Positions 17,013 through 27,081 of a DNA stretch of 64,000 nt are shown piece after piece; positions within the stretch are counted from its first letter, which is position 1, and every line of letters begins with the position of its first letter. The translations under genes were made by a program, and so were the position numbers. Source of the stretch: MED-G105 sp039025235 (GTDB lineage: Bacteria > Pseudomonadota > Alphaproteobacteria > Caulobacterales > Parvularculaceae); the NCBI GenBank assembly GCA_039025235.1, contig JBCCOS010000010.1, positions 62,001 to 126,000 on the forward strand. Reading direction: 5' to 3'. The notes under the pieces were generated by a model, which worked only from the letters and a program-made list of their open reading frames with translations, made no database searches and was not told where the DNA came from.

Positions 17013-17042
17013 TTCCAAATCCAAGTCTTCCAAATCCAAGTC
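17013..17042 (-). repeat. Perfect 15-bp tandem duplication before dapF
   Basis: Two identical 15-base copies (17013-17027, 17028-17042) adjoin the dapF start codon. Read on the minus strand each contains GGATTTGGAA, so the ribosome-binding region is duplicated. Confidence 0.95.
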
Positions 17043-17146
17043 TGTCTCTTCCCTAGACGTTCCGTTGTCCTGTATCCTTGATCGGAGGCTTCTAGTCAAT
17101 TTGGGTTTCTTTTTCTCCAGTGCAAGACTTACTATTTCGATTGAGG

Positions 17147-17791
17147 TTAGAGTAGAACCATAGTGAGACTAAGAACGCCCATTATGCTCAGCAGCACTTT
17201 GGATAACCCGCTTAACTCGCTGCTGATGCGACCAATAAAGATCCCGGTCAGGAAGATATATAGGGCGAGAGGGGATAACGCTAAAATACCCCAAACCATG
17301 AGGGCTCCGCAAATCAATATTCCAATTGTTGCGTCGCCAAGGTTTATGCCCCGCTTCATGATAATCGGGATAAGTAAATGTGGGAGTATGAGGCCAGCGA
17401 GAAATTGGGTTTCGACAAGTGTTCCCGATTGCACACTAAGGTCAATAGGGCTCAGTATCGGTAGACGTTTCTCTCGCAGCCATTCCATATAAGCAATAGC
17501 GATGAAGGCAAAGCCCGATGGCGCCCAAAGTACTGTCGCAAAGCCTTTATATTGTTGCGGACTATCCCTCCAGGGAGAAACCATTATGCTTGCCACACCC
17601 GTGATGGCCAATAGTGGAAAGTAAGGCACCATTACTGTGGCTACCGCAAGCGCAGCGCCACCAAGAACAATCGAGCGAACCGATGGATGGGTGTGAATCA
17701 GGATAAGTGACCAGCTTGATAAAACTGAAAAAGTAAAAAGACGAATACCGTCCTGCAGAGATATTGCTCCCCAAAGCTCCTCTGATATCAC
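17147..17791 (-). CDS. Multi-pass membrane protein of the GT2 operon
   Basis: Very hydrophobic protein of 214 residues with about six or seven predicted membrane segments and almost no extramembrane sequence. I recognise no named family. It starts at GTG 17791, two bases after the stop of the glycosyltransferase gene, with GGAG about 10 bases upstream, so it belongs to that operon. The order (outer-membrane barrel, GT2 synthase, small membrane protein) resembles the xagABC exopolysaccharide operons of Xanthomonadaceae, where this would be the XagC position. A role in polymer synthesis or transport is inferred from position only. Confidence 0.6.
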   Translation of the reverse strand: MISEELWGAISLQDGIRLFTFSVLSSWSLILIHTHPSVRSIVLGGAALAVATVMVPYFPLLAITGVASIMVSPWRDSPQQYKGFATVLWAPSGFAFIAIAYMEWLREKRLPILSPIDLSVQSGTLVETQFLAGLILPHLLIPIIMKRGINLGDATIGILICGALMVWGILALSPLALYIFLTGIFIGRISSELSGLSKVLLSIMGVLSLTMVLL

Positions 17792-17793
17792 CT

Positions 17794-19521
17794 TTATCGT
17801 TCTCCAGTTACATCAAGTTGGTCCGTATAGCGTATTTTTGACAACGCAATTTGGCTTCGTTTCATCGCTACATCGCTTAAACCATGGTCTGTTTTTTCCC
17901 AATGCCAGGGGCGAATGAAAAGTTGTAGAAGGGCCTTATAGGCAGCAAAGCTAAGGAGCCACCAATAAATCGGCGCGAGAAAAGCTGATGTTGAGAGTTC
18001 AGGCCATCCGCGCTTCAGCGGTGCGATCATGGCGAGATATATGAAAAATGAATTACCAAACAACAAGGCAAATAGGTTGAGGACCATCAATGGTTCTGGA
18101 AAATACTGACTGATATCTGGCGACTGCGAAAAAAGCCAAAACAGAAAAATCATCCACAGTATTGGATTTATAAGTGCACTGAATACAGTCCCACCAATGA
18201 ATAAATGCACGGAAAGCATGTCTCGAAGACTATGACTGTATTTTTTGTTGGGTGTATCTCGCATATAAACAAGCCAAGTCTGAAGATAGCCTTTCATCCA
18301 CCGAGATCGTTGGCGTATCCAGTTTGGTGTTCTGCAGTTGGCTTCTTCAAAGGTGGTTGAGTCAAGTAAACCCACGCGATATCCCCGACGTGCAATTCTC
18401 AACCCTAAATCGGCATCCTCTGTTACATTGTAAGGGTCCCACCCCCCAATTTCTTTGAGCTTTGTTGTGATGAAGATATTTGACGTTCCGCCTAATGGGA
18501 TTGGCGTTCGAAGTTCATGAAGAGCTGGAAGAAGATTGTCGAACCATAGAGCGTATTCCAACGAAAACAGTCGGGTCAGCCAATTCTCATCCTTATTGTA
18601 GTAATTCAACTTTGCTTGAAGGCATATGAGGTCTTCTGGACCTTTAGCAAAGGCAGTAGCAGCTTTTCTTAATTGATCAGCTTCTGGAGCATCTTCAGCA
18701 TCGTAGATGACGGTCAAATCACCACGTGCAAAAGCGAGTGCATAATTGCACGCTTTTGGTTTAGTTTTGGGCTTCCCTTGTGGCACAATAATAAAGTCGA
18801 ACCATTTTTCGAGCTCCAAGCGTTTTGCTTCCTGAAGTGTTTCGATATCGTCTTCTTCAAAGATCAGTTTTGGGTCCAGCTTATGGCGCGGATAGTCCAG
18901 CGATAAAATGGCCTCGGCAAGGCTCGGGAGGCTTTTCGTTTCGCGATAAAGGGGGAGCAATATCGTGATGGACGGAAGATCCGCATCGGCGCATGTTTCT
19001 TGTTCTGATGACGAGGCCGTGTGGCCAGCAACGGATAAAGTCAAGTAAAGCCGGAAACCAATTGTTGCGACAAGGAATAAAGTCGCTATTGCATTAAGAA
19101 AAATAATTGTTTCGGTTGTTGCAAGACTAAGGCCTGTTACGAGAGTGGCAACACTCAAAATACACCACAGAAGTTGCCGACCTGAAAACAAATGTTTTGC
19201 CGTAGCATGTGGTGATAAATGGGTCAGCGTGTTTATGGCAGAATCATTGGCTGCTGCGCCAAATTTCTTTTGTAGCTTTTGACTAAATGCATATGGCGTC
19301 AGATAGTTTGTTCGGCGCAAGGGAGATGTTACGCGATCATCGACAAGCGCAGTAGATCGCCACTCATTTCGGACACCTCCGGCATTCGGACTGCCTTGAA
19401 GTTTTCCTGTTGAAACACAGACTTGCAGCTCTTTGATTTGTTGGTGGGTATCGGTTGCATGCTTATTGAGACGCGCCCGAATAGCGTTGGTGTGATCTTT
19501 GATCGGAGCCGATAGTACCAT
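17794..19521 (-). CDS. Membrane GT2 family glycosyltransferase (polysaccharide synthase)
   Basis: Processive-type family 2 glycosyltransferase of 575 residues. After a polar N-terminal stretch of about 115 residues come two membrane segments, a cytoplasmic catalytic domain opening with SITILLPLYRE, then three to four C-terminal membrane helices. The catalytic set is present: YDAED near 273-277, TEDAD near 367-371 and RQRSRWMKG containing the QxxRW motif near 404-408. This is the arrangement of cellulose, poly-GlcNAc and related synthases; the sugar cannot be read from sequence. No PilZ domain is visible. ATG 19521 is preferred to TTG 19536 because it overlaps the previous stop as TAATG. The long polar N-terminus is unusual. 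Confidence 0.88.
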   Translation of the reverse strand: MVLSAPIKDHTNAIRARLNKHATDTHQQIKELQVCVSTGKLQGSPNAGGVRNEWRSTALVDDRVTSPLRRTNYLTPYAFSQKLQKKFGAAANDSAINTLTHLSPHATAKHLFSGRQLLWCILSVATLVTGLSLATTETIIFLNAIATLFLVATIGFRLYLTLSVAGHTASSSEQETCADADLPSITILLPLYRETKSLPSLAEAILSLDYPRHKLDPKLIFEEDDIETLQEAKRLELEKWFDFIIVPQGKPKTKPKACNYALAFARGDLTVIYDAEDAPEADQLRKAATAFAKGPEDLICLQAKLNYYNKDENWLTRLFSLEYALWFDNLLPALHELRTPIPLGGTSNIFITTKLKEIGGWDPYNVTEDADLGLRIARRGYRVGLLDSTTFEEANCRTPNWIRQRSRWMKGYLQTWLVYMRDTPNKKYSHSLRDMLSVHLFIGGTVFSALINPILWMIFLFWLFSQSPDISQYFPEPLMVLNLFALLFGNSFFIYLAMIAPLKRGWPELSTSAFLAPIYWWLLSFAAYKALLQLFIRPWHWEKTDHGLSDVAMKRSQIALSKIRYTDQLDVTGER

Positions 19522-20327
19522 TAAAATGTTGACCAAAATGCGAGAAAGGCGCCAGACCCAGGCGTAAAACCTCTTGCTGCCAATTCAATAACGCCACCGA
19601 CGCGCAATGCATAACGTTGACTGAACCTCCAAACGACGGAGGGTTGTGCTTTCACAACATCAAAGTCTGCCCCTTGCGGGGTATTATTCTTTATCGAGAT
19701 CGCCGATTGAAGTTCCGTCAGAATGAGCCAAGTGCGAGTTGGCTCAAAGCCGAGGCTAAAATCAATCCGAGCTTGATCCGCTGCTTCGCCTAGCCTTAAC
19801 CGGTATCCAGTTTCTGTCGTAACAAATAATTTCATTCTTTTGTCGAGGAGGGTCCGTCCATAGAGAAAACGAAAATCACCATCGACGCCGTCTGTGGCAA
19901 GTTCGGGTCTTGCTCCGACAGACAGACTGGCGGGTCGCGAACCAGCAGCGCGTAGAGAGAAGATATCTTTTTCTCGGCGAAGAAAAGTATACTGAGTAAA
20001 ACCCTCGATCTCTGAAAGACCAGTTACGGTTGACGTTTGAAGGCTTTCTGGTGTCTTTGTGGATAGCCTGCTCGTTCCGTATATCGCCTTGCCGCCGATG
20101 GTGATGCGGGGTGTTAATCCGAATTCGGTATATATCGAGCCATCAACCCGCTCGAACCGACTAAATGTGTCGCGGCTTAAAAAATAATCGGATCGCGTTT
20201 CGATAAAGCCTTTGTATTGCTCACGCGGCCATGGGGATGCCGCGGCATGTGCCGTCAGAATTGACCAACACACAAAAAGTCGAAAGATCGTCAATAGTAA
20301 TTGACGAACAATAGCCTCCTCACGCAA
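19521..20327 (-). CDS. Putative outer-membrane beta-barrel protein of the GT2 operon
   Basis: Protein of up to 268 residues with an N-terminal hydrophobic signal region ending near TAHAAAS, then alternating polar/hydrophobic stretches. It ends with a terminal phenylalanine (AFWSTF), as in outer-membrane barrels. No named family is recognised. It is first of the three-gene operon and its TAA overlaps the GT2 start. The start is uncertain: TTG 20327 gives the full frame, but a strong GAGGAGG lies inside it with no ordinary start codon well placed after it. It may form an export pore or scaffold for the polymer made by the GT2 enzyme; this is inference. Confidence 0.55.
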   Translation of the reverse strand: MREEAIVRQLLLTIFRLFVCWSILTAHAAASPWPREQYKGFIETRSDYFLSRDTFSRFERVDGSIYTEFGLTPRITIGGKAIYGTSRLSTKTPESLQTSTVTGLSEIEGFTQYTFLRREKDIFSLRAAGSRPASLSVGARPELATDGVDGDFRFLYGRTLLDKRMKLFVTTETGYRLRLGEAADQARIDFSLGFEPTRTWLILTELQSAISIKNNTPQGADFDVVKAQPSVVWRFSQRYALRVGGVIELAARGFTPGSGAFLAFWSTF

Positions 20328-20595
20328 GCGGATGCCCCCCCCAAAAAAACAACTATGTGTGCTAGACGCAACTTAGTTCGGTGAAAAGAGTATCGCGTGT
20401 GATTGTTCAACGTCTGCAATGCACAATTGCAATACTAAACTTAACAGCGAAAGGCTCTTCACCACTACTCGAATGATGACATCGCTTCCGTGATCATCCA
20501 CCAATCTAAGATGGAATGTAAGTTGCGTGAACAACTATATGTTGTTTAGTGTGTGCAAAGATAAAACTGTCGAAAGCAACGTGTTGTGTCGGACG

Positions 20596-22014
20596 TCAGA
20601 TGATGTTTGGAATTGCACCAAAACTTGGAAGTCGCGGGAGTGCGGCAATAGTTTCATCATTTGTTAGGCCAAACCAGCTGCCCAATGGCGCAGCGAATTG
20701 CTCAATTGACGTGGTGGGTATCAACCGGCCTCGACCCACATCCTGGTCGTGGTCGACATCAAAAGGAGGAACATCTCCTAGTATTCTTCGCCCGTTGACG
20801 GCGCCTCCCACAACGAAATGGTGACCACCCCAGCCATGATCGGTACCATCACCATTAATGATCAAAGTACGTCCAAAATCCGATGCTGTGAAGAGGGTTA
20901 CGTCGTTTTCAATTCCCAATTCAACTGTTGCTGTGTAAAAAGCAGAAATCGCTTCATCAAACGAACGCTGAAGACGAGGTAAATCACCGGCTTGATTCGA
21001 ATGAGTATCAAACCCACCTGTGGCAACGTAGAAGACCTGACGATTAACAGCGAGTGTATTTCGAGCGCCTAGTGTTTCAGCAATAACGCGTAGGTTTTTC
21101 CCGAGACTTGTATCAGGAAAAGATACTGTGAATGGGGACGTTGTACCAATAGCTTCGTTAAATAGTTGATTTGAGTCTATTGCACGACCTGTAATCGTTG
21201 CAACATCCCGCTCAAAAATATCACCATTACGATTGCCCGTGAAGTGTTCTGTTAACAGTGCCGGTAATATCGCAGAGTTCCGACCTGCCCCTAAAAGGCT
21301 CGGTTGATCTAAATCCCTTATCGTCAGAGCACCGCCATTATTGATTTGAAATTGGAATGCGTTTTCGCCTGATAGAAATAAATCATTACCCGATACAGAA
21401 ATCGCTGTAAATGTGTTGTTCACATTGGCATTGGATGCCTGGACCGCGTCGGCAAAGCGCCCCCCCCAACCAAAACGTTGTCCTTCCGGCGCAAGTCCCA
21501 TCCAGGTTGATTGCTGGTCATTGTGTGAGAACAACCGGAGGGGGCGGGCGTTTATGTCATCATTATAGAGAGTTCTGTTCATCGGTCGAAGTAATGGTCC
21601 GACATTTGGCACGATTGCGGCATTTCCATTCTCAAAGAGGCTATGTAGTCCAGATAACTCAGGCGGCAGCGCGAAAGCTCTACTGCCAAAATCAGAACTG
21701 TTCAGAGGCGAAAGCTCTAATAATTCAGACCTCAGCCTTGTCGAGCCGCCGGGTTGAGCTTCATAATCTGATAGAAGAGATGGACGCAGTTCCGTATAAC
21801 GATTGTAGGACGTTGTATCATAGGGAAAGAGAGTATCATGACAATCTATACCGCCCTTAAAAAATAGACACACCAGCGCTTTATAACCGCTCGTATTTGC
21901 AGCGTTAGCCGCAAAGTTTCCGAGTGTGGTTGCAAGGCCGGAGCCTAGAATAGCGCTGCCAGCAGATTGAAGAAAATTCCGTCTTGATAGCTTTAGTGAA
22001 CTTGACACTGTCAA
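20596..22014 (-). CDS. DUF1501 family protein with Tat signal
   Basis: 472-residue protein beginning with a twin-arginine export signal (SRRNFLQSAGSA at 10-21) and matching DUF1501, a sulfatase/alkaline-phosphatase-like family. Supporting stretches are VCLFFKGGIDCHDT, FSHNDQQSTWMG, GGFDTHSNQ, ASDFGRT and GTDHGWGGHHFVVGG. DUF1501 proteins are nearly always encoded with a DUF1800 protein, as here (10 bases downstream of it). The substrate and reaction of the pair are not established. It is expected in the periplasm. Confidence 0.88.
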   Translation of the reverse strand: MTVSSSLKLSRRNFLQSAGSAILGSGLATTLGNFAANAANTSGYKALVCLFFKGGIDCHDTLFPYDTTSYNRYTELRPSLLSDYEAQPGGSTRLRSELLELSPLNSSDFGSRAFALPPELSGLHSLFENGNAAIVPNVGPLLRPMNRTLYNDDINARPLRLFSHNDQQSTWMGLAPEGQRFGWGGRFADAVQASNANVNNTFTAISVSGNDLFLSGENAFQFQINNGGALTIRDLDQPSLLGAGRNSAILPALLTEHFTGNRNGDIFERDVATITGRAIDSNQLFNEAIGTTSPFTVSFPDTSLGKNLRVIAETLGARNTLAVNRQVFYVATGGFDTHSNQAGDLPRLQRSFDEAISAFYTATVELGIENDVTLFTASDFGRTLIINGDGTDHGWGGHHFVVGGAVNGRRILGDVPPFDVDHDQDVGRGRLIPTTSIEQFAAPLGSWFGLTNDETIAALPRLPSFGAIPNII

Positions 22015-22024
22015 TACCCAATTT

Positions 22025-23776
22025 TTATTGTTGAACGATGTAAGCAGGACTTGTCACTGCCATCAAAACGGCAAGGTGGACGCGGTCTTCTATGTCTTCG
22101 TCTTCCTTGTCTTCTCGGATAGGAATTTCATTGATCGCTCTAATGATCCGTGTCCGCGTCTCAGAGCTCATCCGACCATAAGTCAGTAGCCTATCCAAAT
22201 GGTCAACCAAGGCGTCGGGGTCTTCTGCTAACTTTAGTTCGTCAGTGTAAACAGGGTTGAATGCTGTCCCATCGGCGCCGGATACTCGTCCCATCTGATC
22301 ACGGACGAAGCGGCTCATCGTGTTAATATAGCCAATCACTGTGGTTTCATTCGTTATTTGAAGCTCAGGTGCGACAAGGCCAGCATCGCCACTCAAACTT
22401 CCTGGAGCCACATATCCCGGCCGATAGAAGTTGAATACTGACGGTGATCTGAATGGCTGTTGCGCAAGGCGATCGGTACGCACAGCATCTTTAAGAAAGG
22501 AAACGTCCTGCGCGCGAGCCGATTGAACATTGAATGCTCGCGCCCATTGCGTAAAACGAAGCACGGGTTCACGAACCTTACCAAAAGTATTTGAAGCGGC
22601 AGAAGGGTCCTGACGGGCTTCAGGGTCTAAAAGTATAGCAGAAATCGTTGCGCGAAGATCGCCGCGATTTCCGCTTCCAATAAATGTCCCATCGGGCAGT
22701 TGCTGTTGACCCGTCTCAAAGGCTGTCACGACGCGTTCAACAAAAGGGCCGGTCGGATTACTTGTCACAAAGCGCTGGATGAGCTGGCGCGCTATAAATG
22801 GGCCTACATTTGGATGAGCAAAAATATGGTCGAGCGCGAGTTCAATGCTGTCAGAGCCGGGTGTACCGGCAGGTATTGTGAGACCTAAAAATGATTTTGG
22901 TAGGGTTGAATGAAAGTCGGCGTAGATTTCAATTGGTGAATACTCCCAATCATCCGCGCGACCACCGAAAAAAGTATCGCCTTTATGGCTCAGTCCAGTG
23001 AAGACGCGTGAAAGCCCTTCGACATCTTGTGTTCCGTAGGTTTCTGCAGCGTTTACAAGCGGGAGACCATCGCGTCCGAGTTCAACGAGTCCAATTGTAA
23101 ACAACTGTAAAAGTTCACGCGCATAATTCTCGTCTGGGACACGGCCAGAAGTTGGGTCACCTTTTCGGTTCCTATAATAGGTAAGGTACTCCGCCATTGC
23201 GGGTGTGTAGGTGACGTCCTCAAGGAGGGTTCGATAATTTCCAAAAGCATTTCGTGATAGAACATCAGCATAGAACGCGATTGAACGAGGCTTGTTTGAA
23301 AGAGCGCTGTTGCTATCAGAAACAACCAATATTTGAGACAACGCGAATACTGTTCGAAGCCGAAGTTGATCATCTCCTTCGACCATTGCTTCCCAAACGG
23401 CATCACTTGCCATGCGTCTGTTAAAATCGCCTTCAGCAGCACCGCGCGCAAGGACGATTGGTATGAATTCCGATAACGGTTTATTGAACTCTTGCCTGAT
23501 CCATTCAGAAAACCCTATCTCGGTCAGTTCTTGAATGTCGACAGACCGAGCCCCGAATGTTGCTTGGTTGAGAAACTGTGCTGCACCAATGTCCGTAGGG
23601 AAATCTGCAATGGTATTTTGCGATGGGCTGTCGCCGCTACTGATCTCTGGATCTGCGTTGAAGTTATCGGACTCCTGCTCGTTTGAATTACATGCCATCA
23701 GTAAAGTGGTAGCAGCAATAACAGAGAGATATGAAAGCTTCCGAGTGAGGGAGCTGAATAGGCCATGTGACTTCAT
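22025..23776 (-). CDS. DUF1800 family lipoprotein
   Basis: 583-residue protein with a lipoprotein signal (lipobox LMAC, Cys29) and a DUF1800 domain. It opens with AAQFLNQATFGAR and contains DENYARELLQLFTIGL and FNFYRPGY, typical of the family. The frame extends to 23800, but ATG 23776 is chosen because AGAGG stands about 8 bases upstream and the signal peptide then begins normally. It is first in a two-gene operon with the DUF1501 gene. Function unknown; the pair is widespread in aquatic bacteria. Confidence 0.87.
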   Translation of the reverse strand: MKSHGLFSSLTRKLSYLSVIAATTLLMACNSNEQESDNFNADPEISSGDSPSQNTIADFPTDIGAAQFLNQATFGARSVDIQELTEIGFSEWIRQEFNKPLSEFIPIVLARGAAEGDFNRRMASDAVWEAMVEGDDQLRLRTVFALSQILVVSDSNSALSNKPRSIAFYADVLSRNAFGNYRTLLEDVTYTPAMAEYLTYYRNRKGDPTSGRVPDENYARELLQLFTIGLVELGRDGLPLVNAAETYGTQDVEGLSRVFTGLSHKGDTFFGGRADDWEYSPIEIYADFHSTLPKSFLGLTIPAGTPGSDSIELALDHIFAHPNVGPFIARQLIQRFVTSNPTGPFVERVVTAFETGQQQLPDGTFIGSGNRGDLRATISAILLDPEARQDPSAASNTFGKVREPVLRFTQWARAFNVQSARAQDVSFLKDAVRTDRLAQQPFRSPSVFNFYRPGYVAPGSLSGDAGLVAPELQITNETTVIGYINTMSRFVRDQMGRVSGADGTAFNPVYTDELKLAEDPDALVDHLDRLLTYGRMSSETRTRIIRAINEIPIREDKEDEDIEDRVHLAVLMAVTSPAYIVQQ

Positions 23777-24906
23777 ACACAAACCTCTTTTACGCAACAC
23801 AAGTAGAAGCTATTTTTTAGAGGTTTCGTATATGTAAATGCGTTTCAGCAAAGGGTAGGAAAATCCGAGTTAAATTGTAGATATAATTACCTTACGGAGA
23901 GAATTGTTTCGCGATAAAGTCCCATATTGCAAGGCATTGCTGGGGGGGCGGTTCTACGAGGCGATGTTTCTTTGGCGCTAAAGACGGCTCGGCGTTACAA
24001 ACATTAAATCACATCCATCTGAAATTACTCCGTTTACAATGTAATGATTTTGTCAAATTGAGCGAATAGGGCGTTTCGTAATGGAACGGTGCTGCGGCAT
24101 CCGAGATGAGCGCGTCCTAGTTTTGGCCAATACGCAATTTTTGCTCTTTAAGACTGCCTCAGGTCTTCAACTGTTCTAGGATTTTGTGCGAAAAGGAAGA
24201 TCGGTTCAGTGTTGAGGGCGTTGAGCCCAGAGCCAATTCTGACAATTGGGAGCCCGGCCCTTAGTTTAGAAAATGCTACAAAAAATTTATCGATAGCATT
24301 TTTACAGCGGCGAAACTTCTAATGGAATCAAAGTGCCGCTGTAACTTTTTGTTTTTGCGCGTTTGCGCCAAAAGCGAAACAGACGCTGAACGGCGCGCAC
24401 TTCGGCTGCAACCGCTTTGGGATTTGCATCGGACGGAAATTGCCTTAACCGCCCCGTTGTTATTGGAATGGTCAATATCGGGTGTCTGTGGATTTAATTG
24501 TCTTCATCTCCAGTAAAATTTAGACCGTCGTGATTTTAAAATTTCGGATGCAATTGCTGGTTTGTTCGAACAGCATCACTCATTCTAACCGAATGCGTCG
24601 TTAAAGACTTTAGGACTTTGTTAACCCGTGGCCGTATCAATCTGTTGTGATTGCAGTTCTGATGGGGGCATGATCGCTTGAGTGATATTTGTTGCGTTCT
24701 ATGCTGCCCGATGCCGTTCGTGCGATGCATCGGAGCATCTCTTCGGCGCGAATTATTATTTCTTGCACAGTGGTATCAAGATCGGTTCGCTATCGAAAAG
24801 GATCAGGCGCGAAAATTATTGACGTACGTTTCAAACCTCTCAAATGGTATGAAGGTATATGCGTTAAAATTGCAAGCCTGTGGTGAGAGCAAAGAGAATA
24901 AAAACA
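23777..24906 (+). other. 1.1-kb intergenic region between divergent genes
   Basis: Apart from one R3 repeat (24303-24411) no gene, RNA or terminator is recognisable. Short frames here have no family motifs. It must hold the divergent promoters of the DUF1800 operon and the lipoprotein gene. Confidence 0.5.
24303..24411 (+). repeat. R3 repeat, copy a
   Basis: Begins with a palindromic head (TACAGCGGC paired with GCCGCTGTA, enclosing TGGAATC) and continues with TTTTTGTTTTTGCG and GTTTGCGCCAA, shared with the copies near 52.2 and 60.8 kb. Confidence 0.6.
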
Positions 24907-26904
24907 ATGCTTGGGCCAGACATCTTAAAGCGGTGTTTGCAGCGCGTCGCTTTTTGGCGTCGCGCCGCTTCGTCACGCGTTCTGATCTCTAGTGCCTTGT
25001 TATTTTCAGGCTGCGTTTTACCTACCGATTCGGTTCAAGCAAGCGTCGACTCTGCAACGCTACCAGCGTTAGACCAGCCGGCTAAAGTGGATGGCAAAGC
25101 CGACTCGAAATCAAAGAGATCAAAACGAAAGGAAGCCAATAGCGGGGCTACCGAAGTGCAACCGGTCGTTGCGATCAGAAACAATGCACTTGAAGATGTT
25201 CAGATTGGTGAGACAAGTAACTTACTTCGTTTAGCGTTTGTTTGTCGTCGGCCTTGTGCGATAACGCAGCGTCCTGATGGAGGATACCTGCTTGAAGGCG
25301 TTGATGCTGATATTCGCCTTGATCTTAGAGACAGAAGTCAACATGCGAATGTTCTGGCGTTAGAAGCGGTTGGCGATGCAAGCCTGATCTTCCTTGATAC
25401 AGAAGAAAAATTTGTGAACTCAACCGCACGCCAATGTCGCGCCGTAAATGATCCGGCCGTGTGTTTGGACTTCGAGATTGAACAGCCTTTGGTGCAGCCG
25501 CGTCAGCAAGAAGTGGAGGTCCGAAATTCTACGCCTCCTCCTAAAACGGCAACACCGCCACAAACCGTTGCCGCGCCAGCCGTTGCTCCTCCGGACGCAC
25601 CTCCGGCATTGGCTGACAGCGACGCGGAAGCCAATCCTGCTGACAAGGACATAGTAGCGCCACCGCTTCGTGACAGTGTTCTCAATAATGATAAAACGTC
25701 GCCAGATTCTGTTTCGACTGGACAAAACGATGCCACCGAGCCGGCACTAACGGTCGAACAGCCGCAATCATCGCTATCATCGGACAACAAAGCGGCGGCT
25801 CGATCTGCGCCTGCGGCGCCAAAATTGGCAGCCCGGCAACCGACAATTCGTGACGACGCATCTCTAAGGGACGATGATTTAGATGCTTTGAGCGATACGA
25901 ACAAAGGGGAGCGCATTCCTGTCCTTGGCGCTCTCATTAAATCAGAGTCTGCGATCCAAGATTTATCGCCAAAGGAGGCATCGGTAGCCTCGAAAATTGG
26001 GTTCTCTCTTCGTGCACCGGAGCGGCTTGCGACGCCAAAAGATCAGGAGGGTAAAGCGAGAAATAATGCGAAATCAAAATCTTATAAGGGTGAAATTATT
26101 GAAGCACCTGAAGCAGCCAAGGTGCTGACGACGCCTGGTCGTGCGACAGCGCCTGCTGAAGTGGCTCAAAAGTCGGCACGCTTCAGCCCGCCTAAAATGA
26201 CGACCGGTTCGAAGGCGTCAGATATGAAGGGGGAGCGCCTAGCGCCGCCGGTTACGATCAAAGAAAACGCCCTCAAAAGGGCAAAGTCGGAAGAGAGTTT
26301 AGATCAAGCCTCCACGGCAGAGTCTGAGACCAATCGATTGGCTATGCAATATTTTGATGCCGAGAGCGCTCATGTGCCAAAGTTTTCCGGGCCAAAGTTG
26401 TCCAATATTGATCGGCAAAAAACAGAACGCCCGCAAGGATTACAAAAGGCCGATAAGACTTCAAATACCGACGCTGTTGTCTATCAACAAATGAACCAAG
26501 AACCGCAAACGGCCAATGTTGACTTCGATGACCTATTCAAAAATTCTCAAGAAGCGCTCACGAATATCCAAAAAGAGGCCTCAGCAATACTTGCTCTCGA
26601 TATCAACGATGAGGCTTGTAATTCTGCTAGAGAACGTTTGATCGCAGATGCTTGGGCTTTGGATGCGATGGTTGATGTCGGCTTCTGCAAAGCCGCCGAA
26701 GGGGAAACCAACGCCGCGGATGCAGACTTTGAACGACTACTTGCTTATACCCCGGACGACTACCGGGCGTTAGTGGGGCGTGCCTTGATTGCCGCTGTGC
26801 GTGGAGAGAGCGATCTTGCAGAGCGTTTTTTCCGAGAAGCTTTGAACGCCTTACCGCCAATGGAGGAATCAAGCCGGATCGTTGACGCCATGCGTCGACT
26901 TTGA
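24907..26904 (+). CDS. Probable lipoprotein with disordered middle and TPR-like C-terminus
   Basis: 665-residue protein of unknown function. The N-terminus has a basic region, a hydrophobic run and the lipobox-like LFSGC near residue 36, suggesting a lipoprotein with a long n-region. Residues about 85-190 look folded, with a Cys pair (CRRPC) and QCRAVNDPAVC. The middle (about 195-550) is rich in Pro, Ala, Ser and Lys and probably disordered. The last 100 residues have two TPR-like helical pairs, with ADADFERLLAYTPDDYRAL and AERFFREALNALP. The frame can extend to 24880; ATG 24907 is preferred. It may span the periplasm and bind peptidoglycan or partners through the TPRs, but that is speculation. 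Confidence 0.65.
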   Translation: MLGPDILKRCLQRVAFWRRAASSRVLISSALLFSGCVLPTDSVQASVDSATLPALDQPAKVDGKADSKSKRSKRKEANSGATEVQPVVAIRNNALEDVQIGETSNLLRLAFVCRRPCAITQRPDGGYLLEGVDADIRLDLRDRSQHANVLALEAVGDASLIFLDTEEKFVNSTARQCRAVNDPAVCLDFEIEQPLVQPRQQEVEVRNSTPPPKTATPPQTVAAPAVAPPDAPPALADSDAEANPADKDIVAPPLRDSVLNNDKTSPDSVSTGQNDATEPALTVEQPQSSLSSDNKAAARSAPAAPKLAARQPTIRDDASLRDDDLDALSDTNKGERIPVLGALIKSESAIQDLSPKEASVASKIGFSLRAPERLATPKDQEGKARNNAKSKSYKGEIIEAPEAAKVLTTPGRATAPAEVAQKSARFSPPKMTTGSKASDMKGERLAPPVTIKENALKRAKSEESLDQASTAESETNRLAMQYFDAESAHVPKFSGPKLSNIDRQKTERPQGLQKADKTSNTDAVVYQQMNQEPQTANVDFDDLFKNSQEALTNIQKEASAILALDINDEACNSARERLIADAWALDAMVDVGFCKAAEGETNAADADFERLLAYTPDDYRALVGRALIAAVRGESDLAERFFREALNALPPMEESSRIVDAMRRL

Positions 26905-27081
26905 ATGGCTTTCCTATTATTTACGGCGCAATCTGCCTTGACCCAACTGTTGTGGGTTGCTTAATCACTTGCATGTGGTGGGCATAATTGTTTACCGAAA
27001 TTAATACCGTTTGCCCAACACGCGACTTAAGTGTTCGCGGAAAACATACATGATGATGGCCCATGGGGAGCCAAATCTCAC

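Noticed and set aside
24678..24992. 104-codon frame upstream of the TPR lipoprotein
   Set aside because: It overlaps the lipoprotein start in another frame and has Cys-rich, unlikely composition without motifs.
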